64,000 nucleotides of DNA from an uncultured Bacteroidales bacterium (GTDB lineage: Bacteria > Bacteroidota > Bacteroidia > Bacteroidales > UBA932). The stretch is taken from positions 124,001-188,000 of the forward strand of contig CAKULN010000001.1 of assembly GCA_934667175.1 (NCBI GenBank), read 5' to 3'. Positions 36,317 through 44,324 of the stretch are shown piece by piece; position 1 is the stretch's first letter, and every line of letters starts with the position of its first letter. A model generated the notes under the pieces. That model searched no databases. It was not told where the DNA came from and saw nothing but the letters and a program-made list of their open reading frames with translations. The translations under genes and the position numbers were made by a program.

Positions 36317-37852
36317 ATGCAGGAGCGTTTTGACAGAATCCTGAAAGGGCTGCTTCCCGATGGGGAGGCGGTCCTTTTGGCTGTCAGCGGCGGCATCGAC
36401 TCGATGTGCATGGCCGACTTGTTCCTCAATTCCACCGCAGGAATCCGTTTCTCGTTGGCCCACTGCAATTTCCATTTGAGGGGAGTGGAGAGTGACTCGG
36501 ACGAGACTCTTGTCAGGGAATGGGCTGAAAGCCACGGGATCATATTCCTAAAAAAGGATTTCGACACTTCGGGGTACGCCGCCTCAAAGGGAATCAGCAT
36601 CGAGATGGCGGCGAGGGAGTTGCGTTACGGCTGGTTCGCGGAGGTGTGCCGTGAGCGGGAATTCTCTGCACTGGCGGTCGCACACAATGCCAACGACAAT
36701 GCGGAGACGATGATTCTGAATATGTTGCGTGGCACTGGGGTGAAGGGTATGACCGGAATGCGCCGCAGCTCGCTCCTGCCAGGTTCAGACGCTCGGCTTA
36801 TCCGGCCGCTGCTCGGTTTCCCGAGGAAGGATATTCATGAATATGCGGTCTCGCATGGTCTGCGGTGGCATGAGGACAGCACCAACGCTGATTCCGCCTA
36901 CAAGCGCAACTGCATCCGCAATGAGATATTCCCGCTCTTCGAGAGGCTTAATCCGTCGTTTCTGACAACGCTGAACGAGGACATGGAGCGGTTCGCTCAG
37001 GTTCAATCCATCGCCGATGAATATGTACGCTCGGTCTCGGCGGAGGTCGTCCGCCCCAGCTCTGACGGTCTTCCGGTGATTTATCATAAGAGACTTACAT
37101 CCAAGAAGAATTGGGAATATGTACTTTTCCGCATTCTGGAGCCATTCGGGTTCACCTCCTCTGTGGTCGCGGATCTCACGGCTGTTTTGAAAAGTCGTGG
37201 AACCGTCAGCGGCAGGAAGTTTTTTGCAAGTGAATATGTTGCCGTGACTTCGGCTACAGGAATTCGGGTGATCAGGTCTGTGGACTTTACGGACGGTCAC
37301 TTTGGCCGTAAGGACGGTCATTTATTTTGTAGTACTGGCGGTCACTTCGACAAGCTCAGTGACCGATCCGCTCCGGTCGCTGAGCTTGTGGTTCGGCAGG
37401 GCTCACCAACCATCGAAGCGACCGTCACTGAACTTGCTACGTCGGTCGCTGAGCCTGTGGTTCGGCAGGGCTCACCAACCATCGAAGCGACTGGCATAAC
37501 CATAGAAGGTCCGGGAATATATTCATTTAACGGAATAAGATTCTCCGTCTCTCAGTCGGACGATGTGAATGCTGTTAAAACATCCGTTGGCGAGACCAAA
37601 CTTGATCTCCCGTTCCCTTTTGCGGTCAGGCATTGGCGGTCAGGCGATTGGATGCGCCCGTTAGGCATGAAGGGCCGCAAGAAGTTAAGTGACATGTTCG
37701 TTGACCTCAAATTCAGTCTTCCGGAAAAGGAAAAAGCCCTCGTCATCGCTGACGAAGGCTCTCATGTCCTGGTTTTGATCGGTCACCGCATCGATGACTC
37801 GGTCAAGGTGACCAAAGATTCGGCTTCAGTCACTGTGATCCGCCTTATCTGA
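36317..37852 (+). CDS. tilS: tRNA(Ile)-lysidine synthetase with in-frame repeat insertion
   Basis: A 511-residue enzyme that makes lysidine at C34 of tRNA-Ile(CAU). The PP-loop motif SGGIDS is at 24-29, the AHCNFHLRG and AHNANDNAETMILNMLRGTG segments follow, and the C-terminal TilS domain has HWRSGDWMRPLGMKGRKKLSDMFVD. Residues about 341-391 (VVRQGSPTIEAT twice) are the translation of three palindromic repeat units and have no counterpart in the family. Without them the length would be about 460. The start is the ATG at 36317, 11 nt after DUF3078. The end overlaps sppA by 8 nt, tail to tail. Confidence 0.93.
   Translation: MQERFDRILKGLLPDGEAVLLAVSGGIDSMCMADLFLNSTAGIRFSLAHCNFHLRGVESDSDETLVREWAESHGIIFLKKDFDTSGYAASKGISIEMAARELRYGWFAEVCREREFSALAVAHNANDNAETMILNMLRGTGVKGMTGMRRSSLLPGSDARLIRPLLGFPRKDIHEYAVSHGLRWHEDSTNADSAYKRNCIRNEIFPLFERLNPSFLTTLNEDMERFAQVQSIADEYVRSVSAEVVRPSSDGLPVIYHKRLTSKKNWEYVLFRILEPFGFTSSVVADLTAVLKSRGTVSGRKFFASEYVAVTSATGIRVIRSVDFTDGHFGRKDGHLFCSTGGHFDKLSDRSAPVAELVVRQGSPTIEATVTELATSVAEPVVRQGSPTIEATGITIEGPGIYSFNGIRFSVSQSDDVNAVKTSVGETKLDLPFPFAVRHWRSGDWMRPLGMKGRKKLSDMFVDLKFSLPEKEKALVIADEGSHVLVLIGHRIDDSVKVTKDSASVTVIRLI
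37339..37489. repeat. Three palindromic repeat units inside tilS
   Basis: A 27-nt unit at 37339-37365 (identical to 8855-8881) and two 47-nt units at 37374-37420 and 37443-37489. The two differ at one position and resemble the reverse-oriented unit at 2300-2346. All are read through in frame. Confidence 0.9.
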
Positions 37853-39665
37853 TTTCTATTTCAAACGGCATCCTTGCGAAGACAAGGTCTCCCTGCCCTT
37901 TCACCCAAGTCCTCTGCCAATTGAGCAGATTCTTGGCTACACCTTCAAGCGGAGTGCCGTCAAGCACGCTGGCCATAGCCTCTTCCGGATCTGTGGTCTT
38001 GCCGAACTGCTGAAGCAACTGCTCCATGACAGTCAACGGTTTAGGGTAGCTTGCTATCCCCCAATTCTCAATCTCGGCGTCTCCTGCCATCGAAGCCGCA
38101 TAGCTTATCGCATCCTCCAGAGTCCCGATCTCATCCACAAGTCCGATCTCGAGAGCGTCGGCCCCGGTCCAGACACGTCCCTGGGCGATCTCGTCCACAG
38201 ACTCGAATGTCTTGTCACGTCCTTCGGCCACGATGCTGACGAAGCTGTTGTAGATGTCGTCCACATAGACCTGCATCCAGGCTGTCTCCTCAGCGTCGAA
38301 CGGCCTTGTCAGCGAAAGCATGTCGGAATGCTTGTGGGACTTGACGGGAACCATGTTGACGTGGGCGATGTCCTTGAGGGTCTTTCCGAACTCCGGGATG
38401 GCGGAGAACACACCAATCGAACCTGTCAGGGTCGTGGCGTTAGTGAATATGTGGTCGCAACTGTTCGAGATCCAGTAGCCGCCGGAAGCCGCATAGTCAC
38501 CGTAAGAGGCGATGACCGGTTTCACGGCCCTTGTAAGATCGATCTCTTCCTTTATCTTGCTGGCCGCCAGTACTGTTCCTCCAGGGGAGTTGACCCTGAA
38601 CACTACAGCCTTGACGGTGGAGTCGGCTCTGACCTTTGCGATGATGCTTGCGAAACGGTCTCCGCTGATGTTGTTCGGGTCGTCCTGCTCCAGGATATTC
38701 CCGTTGGCGTAGATAACCGCGATCTTTTTCTTGGCGGCCAGGTTAGGTGTGGCCTTTGCCGCGGCATAGTCGCAGAACGGGATGAATTTCACGTCCTTGT
38801 AGCTGTCTTTGCCGGCCAGATCGGCGAGTTTGCCCTTATAGTCCTCGACGGAGAGAACCTCGTCGGCAAGATTGTGGCTTACCATGTCCTCTGGAAGCGC
38901 GATCGTGAGGTGGTCGATAAAATAGTTGAGGGAATCCACGCTTATGCCTCTGCTTTCAGCCGTCTCGGCGGCCACGGTCTCCCACATCGAATCGATCATC
39001 GCCTGGTTCTGCTCCATGTTCTCAGGACTCGGAGCGTTCTTGACGTACATCTCGCCGGCGCTCTTATATTTCCCGTGGCGGATGAGTTGGTAGTTTATGC
39101 CGAGTTTGTCGAGTAAGTCCTTGAGGAACAGCATATTCCCACTTATTCCCAACATGAATGTGTTGCCGCCGTGGTGGCTGGTCGTGTAGATCTTGTCGGC
39201 TACTGACGCAAGGTAGTAGCTTCCGGATGTGAATGCCTCGCCGTAGGCTATCACCGCCTTTCCGCTCTTTCTGAAATCGGTGAGGGCCTTGCGGAGCTCC
39301 TCTAATTTGGTGAGGCTGGTGGCGGCTCCGTCCGTCTTGATGAGGATGTATTGCACGCCCGGATCCTCAGCCGCCTTATGGATTGCGGTGACCGCATCGT
39401 AAAGCCCGACCAGAGCCACCTCGCCGCCCTGGATCGAGGACAGAGGATTGCTTTCCTGAGTCTGTTCGGCGATCGCTAACCTGGACATGTCCATCAGCAG
39501 GACGCCTTCTTTAGGAATGACGGCTCCGGAACCTCCAGAGAACGAGGCCGCCGATGCGATCATTGAGCCGAGCATCATGAAGAACATGAAGAACTTCACT
39601 ATGCCCCAGATGAACAGGCCGCACAGCACGGCCAGCACCCATTTGACGAATTCTTTTGTGTTCAT
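37845..39665 (-). CDS. sppA: Signal peptide peptidase SppA, 67K type
   Basis: A 606-residue inner-membrane serine protease that degrades cleaved signal peptides. It has one N-terminal TM helix (FVKWVLAVLCGLFIWGIVKF) and two tandem ClpP-like domains. The catalytic Lys lies in domain 1 (SVADKIYTT region) and the catalytic Ser in domain 2 (GDYAASGGYWISNSCDHIF). The start is the ATG at 39665; an upstream extension is unlikely. A TAAATTTG box at 39708-39715 (minus) could be its promoter. It is divergent from the TPR-HTH regulator gene. Confidence 0.93.
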   Translation of the reverse strand: MNTKEFVKWVLAVLCGLFIWGIVKFFMFFMMLGSMIASAASFSGGSGAVIPKEGVLLMDMSRLAIAEQTQESNPLSSIQGGEVALVGLYDAVTAIHKAAEDPGVQYILIKTDGAATSLTKLEELRKALTDFRKSGKAVIAYGEAFTSGSYYLASVADKIYTTSHHGGNTFMLGISGNMLFLKDLLDKLGINYQLIRHGKYKSAGEMYVKNAPSPENMEQNQAMIDSMWETVAAETAESRGISVDSLNYFIDHLTIALPEDMVSHNLADEVLSVEDYKGKLADLAGKDSYKDVKFIPFCDYAAAKATPNLAAKKKIAVIYANGNILEQDDPNNISGDRFASIIAKVRADSTVKAVVFRVNSPGGTVLAASKIKEEIDLTRAVKPVIASYGDYAASGGYWISNSCDHIFTNATTLTGSIGVFSAIPEFGKTLKDIAHVNMVPVKSHKHSDMLSLTRPFDAEETAWMQVYVDDIYNSFVSIVAEGRDKTFESVDEIAQGRVWTGADALEIGLVDEIGTLEDAISYAASMAGDAEIENWGIASYPKPLTVMEQLLQQFGKTTDPEEAMASVLDGTPLEGVAKNLLNWQRTWVKGQGDLVFARMPFEIEIR

Positions 39666-39810
39666 ATCTTGAAAACGTTTTGGTTTCTCCGGTAGTGAGA
39701 TTTTGTGCAAATTTAAACATTTTCTTAATAATATGTCATTGACGACGCTCACTGAATGTCGGAGATCCGAAACCCGTGATGTTGTAGGGATAACTTCGCG
39801 GTAAAATGAT

Positions 39811-39818
39811 TATTTTTG
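39811..39818 (+). promoter_or_regulatory. Candidate promoter box of the TPR-HTH gene
   Basis: TATTTTTG lies 53 nt before the chosen start codon. No clear TTTG is seen at -33. Confidence 0.35.
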
Positions 39819-39870
39819 TGCGATAATCGCTCATTAGAGGGCGTTTATCTGTGTTGTGAGACTATTCGGG

Positions 39871-41625
39871 ATGTTTTTTAGGTTGATTGCTGCGGTGGTT
39901 TCCGTAGTAGTATTTTCCTCCTGCGGAAACAAGGAGGCGGGACGGATTATGGACTCCGCCGAGGGCGTTATGTGGACGAGGCCCGACAGTGCGTTGACAG
40001 TATTGGAATCAATTGACACGTTGAGCCTTAAGACCAAGGCGCAGCGCGCAAGGTACTCGCTGCTGTACACCATGGCGTTGTGTAGGAATCATTTTACTAT
40101 TCAGGATTTGTGTGTCATAAAGCCGGCCGCGAGCTACTATGAGCGTCACGGTTCCAATGATGACAGGATGAAGATGTGTTTCTATCTTGGCATGGCGCAG
40201 TATGACACAGGAGATCCGGAATCAGCGATTGCGAGTTATATCCGTGCTAAGGAATATTCATCACGTTCGGATAATATGATGTTCAGGGGAATCATCAGTT
40301 CCTCCATTTCAGATGTCTATTTGTGGAACCATAATAATTCAGAGAGCATTTCATATTGTAAGGAGGCTTGCGATTATTTTGCCCAGGCCAAGGATTCTTT
40401 CCGGTTATGGAACACTACAGGATTATTGGCAAACCGCTATTCGAACATTGGTGATTGGGCTAAGGCAGACAGTCTTTACTCTATTTTCTTCTCCCAACCA
40501 GTTCACGATTCCTCAATTTATGCAAGACAACTATTGAATCTCGCATGGAACAATATCTTCAAACCTGGTTCAGATGCTCATAAATCTATTGATCTCTTCA
40601 GAACGGCTACTGATGAGTATGGTGTAGTGCCTTTCTTGAGTGATTATTGTGTCTATGCCTATGCCTCTGAAATCGTTGGAGACCACCATACCGCAAATGA
40701 TATTATCCGGCAGTTGGAGAATGTGGACGGCAGCTCGACTATCTTAAAGATTTGGAAATATCGGATATTCAAGCACCGTGGGGATTACAAGGATGCTTTG
40801 GTGTGTCTCGAACAATCCATAGATGACAGGGATTCTGAGGTGCTGGAAACGGTTGACCAATCAGTGGCGTTGGCACAGTCGGATTATTATGAGAGCAAGT
40901 CTTTGTTGCTTGATAAGGACAGAAGGCTCCAGCGTCAGATGAAATGGATGATCATCCTAATTGGCTTGATGTTGGTGGCGTCTGGCTTAGGCATTTATTC
41001 AAAACGCAAGAAGAGGTGGCAGCGCCAGATGGAAGAGATGTCATCAATCAATGACGAGGTGAATCAAAGGCTGAACGAATCTCGACTTAGTGAGTCTGAA
41101 TATCTTCGTTCTATAGATTCACTTAAATCTGCAAATGAATTGGCGGAAAAGAATATACAGACCTTGTCGGAGAAACTTTCGAGTGCGGCCGAAAAGGAAC
41201 AGGTGTTGATGGAGCTAAGGGCGAAATATGTCCAGGCAAACAAACGGCAGTACGCCCAATTGAATGTCTTGTGTCGACAGTATCTGGAATCCCCCAATGC
41301 TTCCAGAAACGGAAAGGATAAGATTTACGCTGAGGTCAAAAAGATTCTTGCGATATTGGATGAGCCAAAGCAAAAGGAGCTTGAGTCAATGCTTGACGAC
41401 AATCTTGACGGCATAATGACAAAACTTAGGGCGGCGTTGCCGGATGTTACCGAGAAGGATTTCCGTTTCATCTCCTTCCTGATCCTTGGTTTTGACACCA
41501 AGACCATAGCCAGAATGATGGACTATAATGTGAACACTGTTTACACGAAGCGGTACATCATTAAAGAAAAAATTTCAAGGCTGGACGGAGATAACAAGAC
41601 CATTTTCTTAGAATTAATATCATGA
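39871..41625 (+). CDS. Membrane-spanning TPR lipoprotein regulator with C-terminal HTH
   Basis: A protein of 584 residues (589 if the upstream GTG at 39856 is used). It has a lipoprotein-like signal (MFFRLIAAVVSVVVFSSC). About 300 residues of TPR-like helices (GMAQYDTGDPESAIASYIRAKEYS; GDYKDALVCLEQSI) follow. One TM helix (WMIILIGLMLVASGLGIYS, near 370) leads into a cytoplasmic coiled coil (380-470). The LuxR-like helix-turn-helix is at the end (FISFLILGFDTKTIARMMDYNVNTVYTKRYIIKEKI). This layout is known for Bacteroidota one-component regulators, and a periplasmic signal would reach DNA directly. It lies directly upstream of the peptide locus and is its likely regulator. It marks the start of lower GC content. 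Confidence 0.8.
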   Translation: MFFRLIAAVVSVVVFSSCGNKEAGRIMDSAEGVMWTRPDSALTVLESIDTLSLKTKAQRARYSLLYTMALCRNHFTIQDLCVIKPAASYYERHGSNDDRMKMCFYLGMAQYDTGDPESAIASYIRAKEYSSRSDNMMFRGIISSSISDVYLWNHNNSESISYCKEACDYFAQAKDSFRLWNTTGLLANRYSNIGDWAKADSLYSIFFSQPVHDSSIYARQLLNLAWNNIFKPGSDAHKSIDLFRTATDEYGVVPFLSDYCVYAYASEIVGDHHTANDIIRQLENVDGSSTILKIWKYRIFKHRGDYKDALVCLEQSIDDRDSEVLETVDQSVALAQSDYYESKSLLLDKDRRLQRQMKWMIILIGLMLVASGLGIYSKRKKRWQRQMEEMSSINDEVNQRLNESRLSESEYLRSIDSLKSANELAEKNIQTLSEKLSSAAEKEQVLMELRAKYVQANKRQYAQLNVLCRQYLESPNASRNGKDKIYAEVKKILAILDEPKQKELESMLDDNLDGIMTKLRAALPDVTEKDFRFISFLILGFDTKTIARMMDYNVNTVYTKRYIIKEKISRLDGDNKTIFLELIS

Positions 41626-41771
41626 TTAATGTAATTTATTGATTGTTAGCGCTTTATTGATTACGCTGCATTGTTTGTATTTATTTAAAATATTGACAAT
41701 TAGCGACTTAATCTATGCAAAATGAGAAAATAGATCTTAATGAGCTTGTAACTAATTAAGAAATAAGTGAT

Positions 41772-41779
41772 TATATTTG
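41772..41779 (+). promoter_or_regulatory. Candidate promoter box of the peptide locus
   Basis: TATATTTG fits TAnnTTTG. A CTTG lies 23 nt upstream. It sits 76 nt before the DUF3244 start in an AT-rich gap of 230 nt. Confidence 0.45.
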
Positions 41780-41855
41780 CCAAAAGTGAAACTATTTTTC
41801 ATTGTATAACCGACATTTCTCCCGAACTTTGCAACCGGAAATAATACATTATTTT

Positions 41856-42245
41856 ATGAGAAAGGTTATACTATTATTAACATTGATGGCAGTCAACATC
41901 GTGGGGTATTCACAGAATGAAGACTTAATACAGATTAAGGTTATAGAAGAAACGAAGTCGAACACAAAAGGCAACCTCGCTCCTGCGAAAGTTCAGGTAG
42001 AATGCTTCTATTATTCTTCCACGAACAGCCTTGAGTTGTCGTTCCTCTCCAATCTCGGAACCGTGAATGTCGTGCTTGAGAACCAGACTACGGGAGAAAT
42101 CCAGAACTATGTAGGGAACAGCGCCTCGGGCCGGATGATAATCCCTGTAGATCCTGATTCTGCATATAGAATGGACATCACGACAGAGAATGGGCATAAC
42201 TATTATGCTGTGTTCTTCACAGGCTGTGAGGAATATGAGTGGTAA
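41856..42245 (+). CDS. Small secreted DUF3244-like protein
   Basis: A 129-residue protein with a signal peptide (MRKVILLLTLMAVNIVGYSQ). The mature part (VECFYYSSTNSLELSFLSNLGTVNVVLENQTTGEIQNYVG...RMIIPVDPDSAYRMDITTENGHNYYAVFF) has the strand pattern of DUF3244, a small Ig-like sandwich found in Bacteroidota. I start at the ATG at 41856, which gives the signal peptide; the frame is open from 41802. It is the first small gene of the accessory locus, 45 nt before the first NVEALA-like peptide. Function unknown. Confidence 0.65.
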   Translation: MRKVILLLTLMAVNIVGYSQNEDLIQIKVIEETKSNTKGNLAPAKVQVECFYYSSTNSLELSFLSNLGTVNVVLENQTTGEIQNYVGNSASGRMIIPVDPDSAYRMDITTENGHNYYAVFFTGCEEYEW

Positions 42246-42290
42246 AACTAATACCTTCTTAATATTTTTTACTAACTAATCATCAAAACA

Positions 42291-42611
42291 ATGAAAAAGT
42301 TGATTTTGTCATTGGCCGCTGCCGCGATAGTGGCAGCTGGTTTCGGAGTCTACAAGGCGTACGAGTCGTACAATGTTTCTGCTGACAGTCTTCTGAAGAT
42401 GAACCTGAATGTACTTGCGCAGAATGAAACTGGCGGCAGCGAGGGAGGTTCGGCTTATGAGTATCCTGATGGTTTTGCTTTCACCCGCAAATGTGGTGTG
42501 AGGATAAAAGAGGGTCTGTTCGGAACTACCTGCCAAGTAACAGTTATAAACTGTCAAGGGGGAGGAGCTGGTTGTAATTCTTCGGCTTGCCCTGTTCATC
42601 CTGCAAAGTAG
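42291..42611 (+). CDS. NVEALA-like small exported Cys-rich peptide (copy 1)
   Basis: A 106-residue precursor. The hydrophobic N-terminus (LILSLAAAAIVAAGFGVY) lacks a lipobox. The motif KMNLNVLA at 36-43, followed by an acidic Gly-rich stretch (QNETGGSEGG), matches the NVEALA family, named for a motif at this place. The C-terminal part has five Cys (68, 81, 88, 95, 100) and many Gly/Ser. The second copy at 46123 shares AYESY...KMNL. The family has no established function. A leader-plus-core layout with a Gly-rich junction suggests a processed or modified peptide; this is inference. Confidence 0.72.
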   Translation: MKKLILSLAAAAIVAAGFGVYKAYESYNVSADSLLKMNLNVLAQNETGGSEGGSAYEYPDGFAFTRKCGVRIKEGLFGTTCQVTVINCQGGGAGCNSSACPVHPAK

Positions 42612-42665
42612 AACTAAACCACTCCTTGGGTTTTAAGACTAAAGGAGTGGTTATCTCTATGCTTT

Positions 42666-43766
42666 ATGAAAAGAATTTTAATTATACTGTTCTGTCTGCT
42701 GAATCTTGTTTCTTGTAAAACCACCATAAGTGAATGTGCGGTTGACAGAACCATTGAATGTAAAGAGTCGCAGATTGTACCGGATATCCCTAAGTTTGTC
42801 AAGGATGTTACGTTCCTGCCTTTGGAAACAAATGCTAATACCTTGATAGGCTCCGTGGATAAGGTTGAGTTTTATGACGGCACGATTTACATCGCAGATT
42901 ACAGCACCAGAAAGATTGTGGCCTATGATATGACTGGTAAACTCCGTTTTGTCCTTGACAGACAAGGACGAGGACCTGGAGAATACCTTGAGATCAAAAG
43001 TTTTTCTGTGGAGTCTGATAACCTTTATATTCTGGATAATTTTGGAAGAAAGTTGTTTGTTTACGATTCATTGACAGGAGAGTATAAAACAACCAAAGAG
43101 ATGCCTATTGTAGCCTGGGATTTTGAGGCGTTATCAAATGGCGACCTCATTTTTGCGTTTGTCACCGCTGGTGGGAAATTGTCAAAGAAACAACCTCCGT
43201 ATCGATTGTTTGTGACTGACAATAATTTGAATATTAAAAAGCAGATGCTGGAGTATAGTAAAAAGGGGGATTCTGATGTTTTGGGTTACAGCCATTTCTT
43301 TTCTGTTTATGGAGATAGAATCCTGTTTTGCTCCTACTTTAACGATGCATACTATGTCTTGGATCGCAACAATGGAGAAATAATTGAGACTGTAGGAATC
43401 GATTTTGAAAATAAAGCGTCAATAAAGGATAAAAGTGATGTGTCACTCGTAAATAACCATACACATTTGAGCTCTGTTCCAATTGCTTGTGGAGACTATC
43501 TTGCATGTGATATCACGACAAAAGATGTGGGTGGCAATTACCTTTATGGATCACGCACAAATGGTTTTGTCTCCAATCCGGAGAATGGAGGACTGAACTG
43601 TATGTTGGAACCCATCGGTAGTTATGATGATTCTTTTGTAAGTGTACTTTGGGATAGGGAAATGTATGACTCAATTGTGTCAACAGGTTTCCAGAAAGCA
43701 GGAGATGACGTAGAGATGGCACTGGACGGGGGTGCTTTGGTTTTGTTGTTTTATCGTATGATATGA
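42666..43766 (+). CDS. 6-bladed beta-propeller lipoprotein (copy 1)
   Basis: A 366-residue lipoprotein (signal MKRILIILFCLLNLVSC, Cys 17). It has the Bacteroidota 6-bladed propeller pattern: VKDVTFLPLETNANTLIGSVDKVEF, then IYIADYSTRKIVAYDMTGKLRFVLDRQGRGPGEYLEI near 80-115. The GRGPGEY motif is the hallmark. Further blades follow (LYILDNFGRKLFVYD). Homologue of the protein at 46514. Probably faces the periplasm or surface. Propellers of this group often accompany NVEALA peptides, so peptide binding is plausible. It overlaps the next gene by 4 nt. Confidence 0.8.
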   Translation: MKRILIILFCLLNLVSCKTTISECAVDRTIECKESQIVPDIPKFVKDVTFLPLETNANTLIGSVDKVEFYDGTIYIADYSTRKIVAYDMTGKLRFVLDRQGRGPGEYLEIKSFSVESDNLYILDNFGRKLFVYDSLTGEYKTTKEMPIVAWDFEALSNGDLIFAFVTAGGKLSKKQPPYRLFVTDNNLNIKKQMLEYSKKGDSDVLGYSHFFSVYGDRILFCSYFNDAYYVLDRNNGEIIETVGIDFENKASIKDKSDVSLVNNHTHLSSVPIACGDYLACDITTKDVGGNYLYGSRTNGFVSNPENGGLNCMLEPIGSYDDSFVSVLWDREMYDSIVSTGFQKAGDDVEMALDGGALVLLFYRMI

Positions 43767-44317
43767 GAATCGTAGAAAGAACATCTTTAAAGCTTCTGAT
43801 ATGTCTGTCGATCTTGTCTGTGACGGTTTCTTGTGGCAATAAGAAAGAATTAGGGAGAATTCTGGATGATTTCACATCTCAACAAATTCGCTTCCCTGAC
43901 AAAATGCTGACTGTTACCTTTGGAAAACTGGAGGAAAGAGAAGTTCCACAGTCTCCAACTTTGGTTATGTATGTGGATCAATCTCAATGCTCGGAATGTC
44001 GTCTCGGACGCTTGAGTGATTACCGTTTCCTTTTACGCTTTGAGGAAAAAGGCATAAATGTGCTTTTTATATTCTCCCCAAGTCCTGAGAATGTGAATGA
44101 AGTAATAGAAGATTTGATTGGATATAAGTATCCATACCGGGTATGGATTGATTCTCAAGGAGAATTTGCCCGGATGAATCAACATATTCCAAATTTGATA
44201 AATTTTCATACTTTTCTATTGAATTCTGACGATTACCCAGTCTTTGTCGGTGACCCTGTTGTGTCTGAAGGTATGATGCCAGTGTTGGAAAAGGCGATAA
44301 ACGAAGTCATGACGTAG
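43763..44317 (+). CDS. Thioredoxin-like CxxC lipoprotein (copy 1)
   Basis: A 184-residue lipoprotein (lipobox Cys at 24 in SVTVSCGNK). After a short linker it shows a thioredoxin-like pattern: LVMYVDQSQCSECRLGRL with CSEC at 76-79 placed after the first strand, INVLFIFSPS, and a cis-Pro-like region (HIPNLINFHTFLLNSDDYPVFVGDP). The copy at 47686 shares QCxxC, FIFSPS, HIP and VGDP. It is translationally coupled to the propeller gene (ATGA overlap). A role in disulfide formation or reduction on the Cys-rich peptide is a reasonable inference. Confidence 0.68.
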   Translation: MRIVERTSLKLLICLSILSVTVSCGNKKELGRILDDFTSQQIRFPDKMLTVTFGKLEEREVPQSPTLVMYVDQSQCSECRLGRLSDYRFLLRFEEKGINVLFIFSPSPENVNEVIEDLIGYKYPYRVWIDSQGEFARMNQHIPNLINFHTFLLNSDDYPVFVGDPVVSEGMMPVLEKAINEVMT

Positions 44318-44324
44318 AATAGGA

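Noticed and set aside
37339..37489. Possible CRISPR array (repeat-spacer-repeat)
   Set aside because: Units are palindromic, few, irregularly spaced, translated in frame, and shared with other genes; no cas genes are near.
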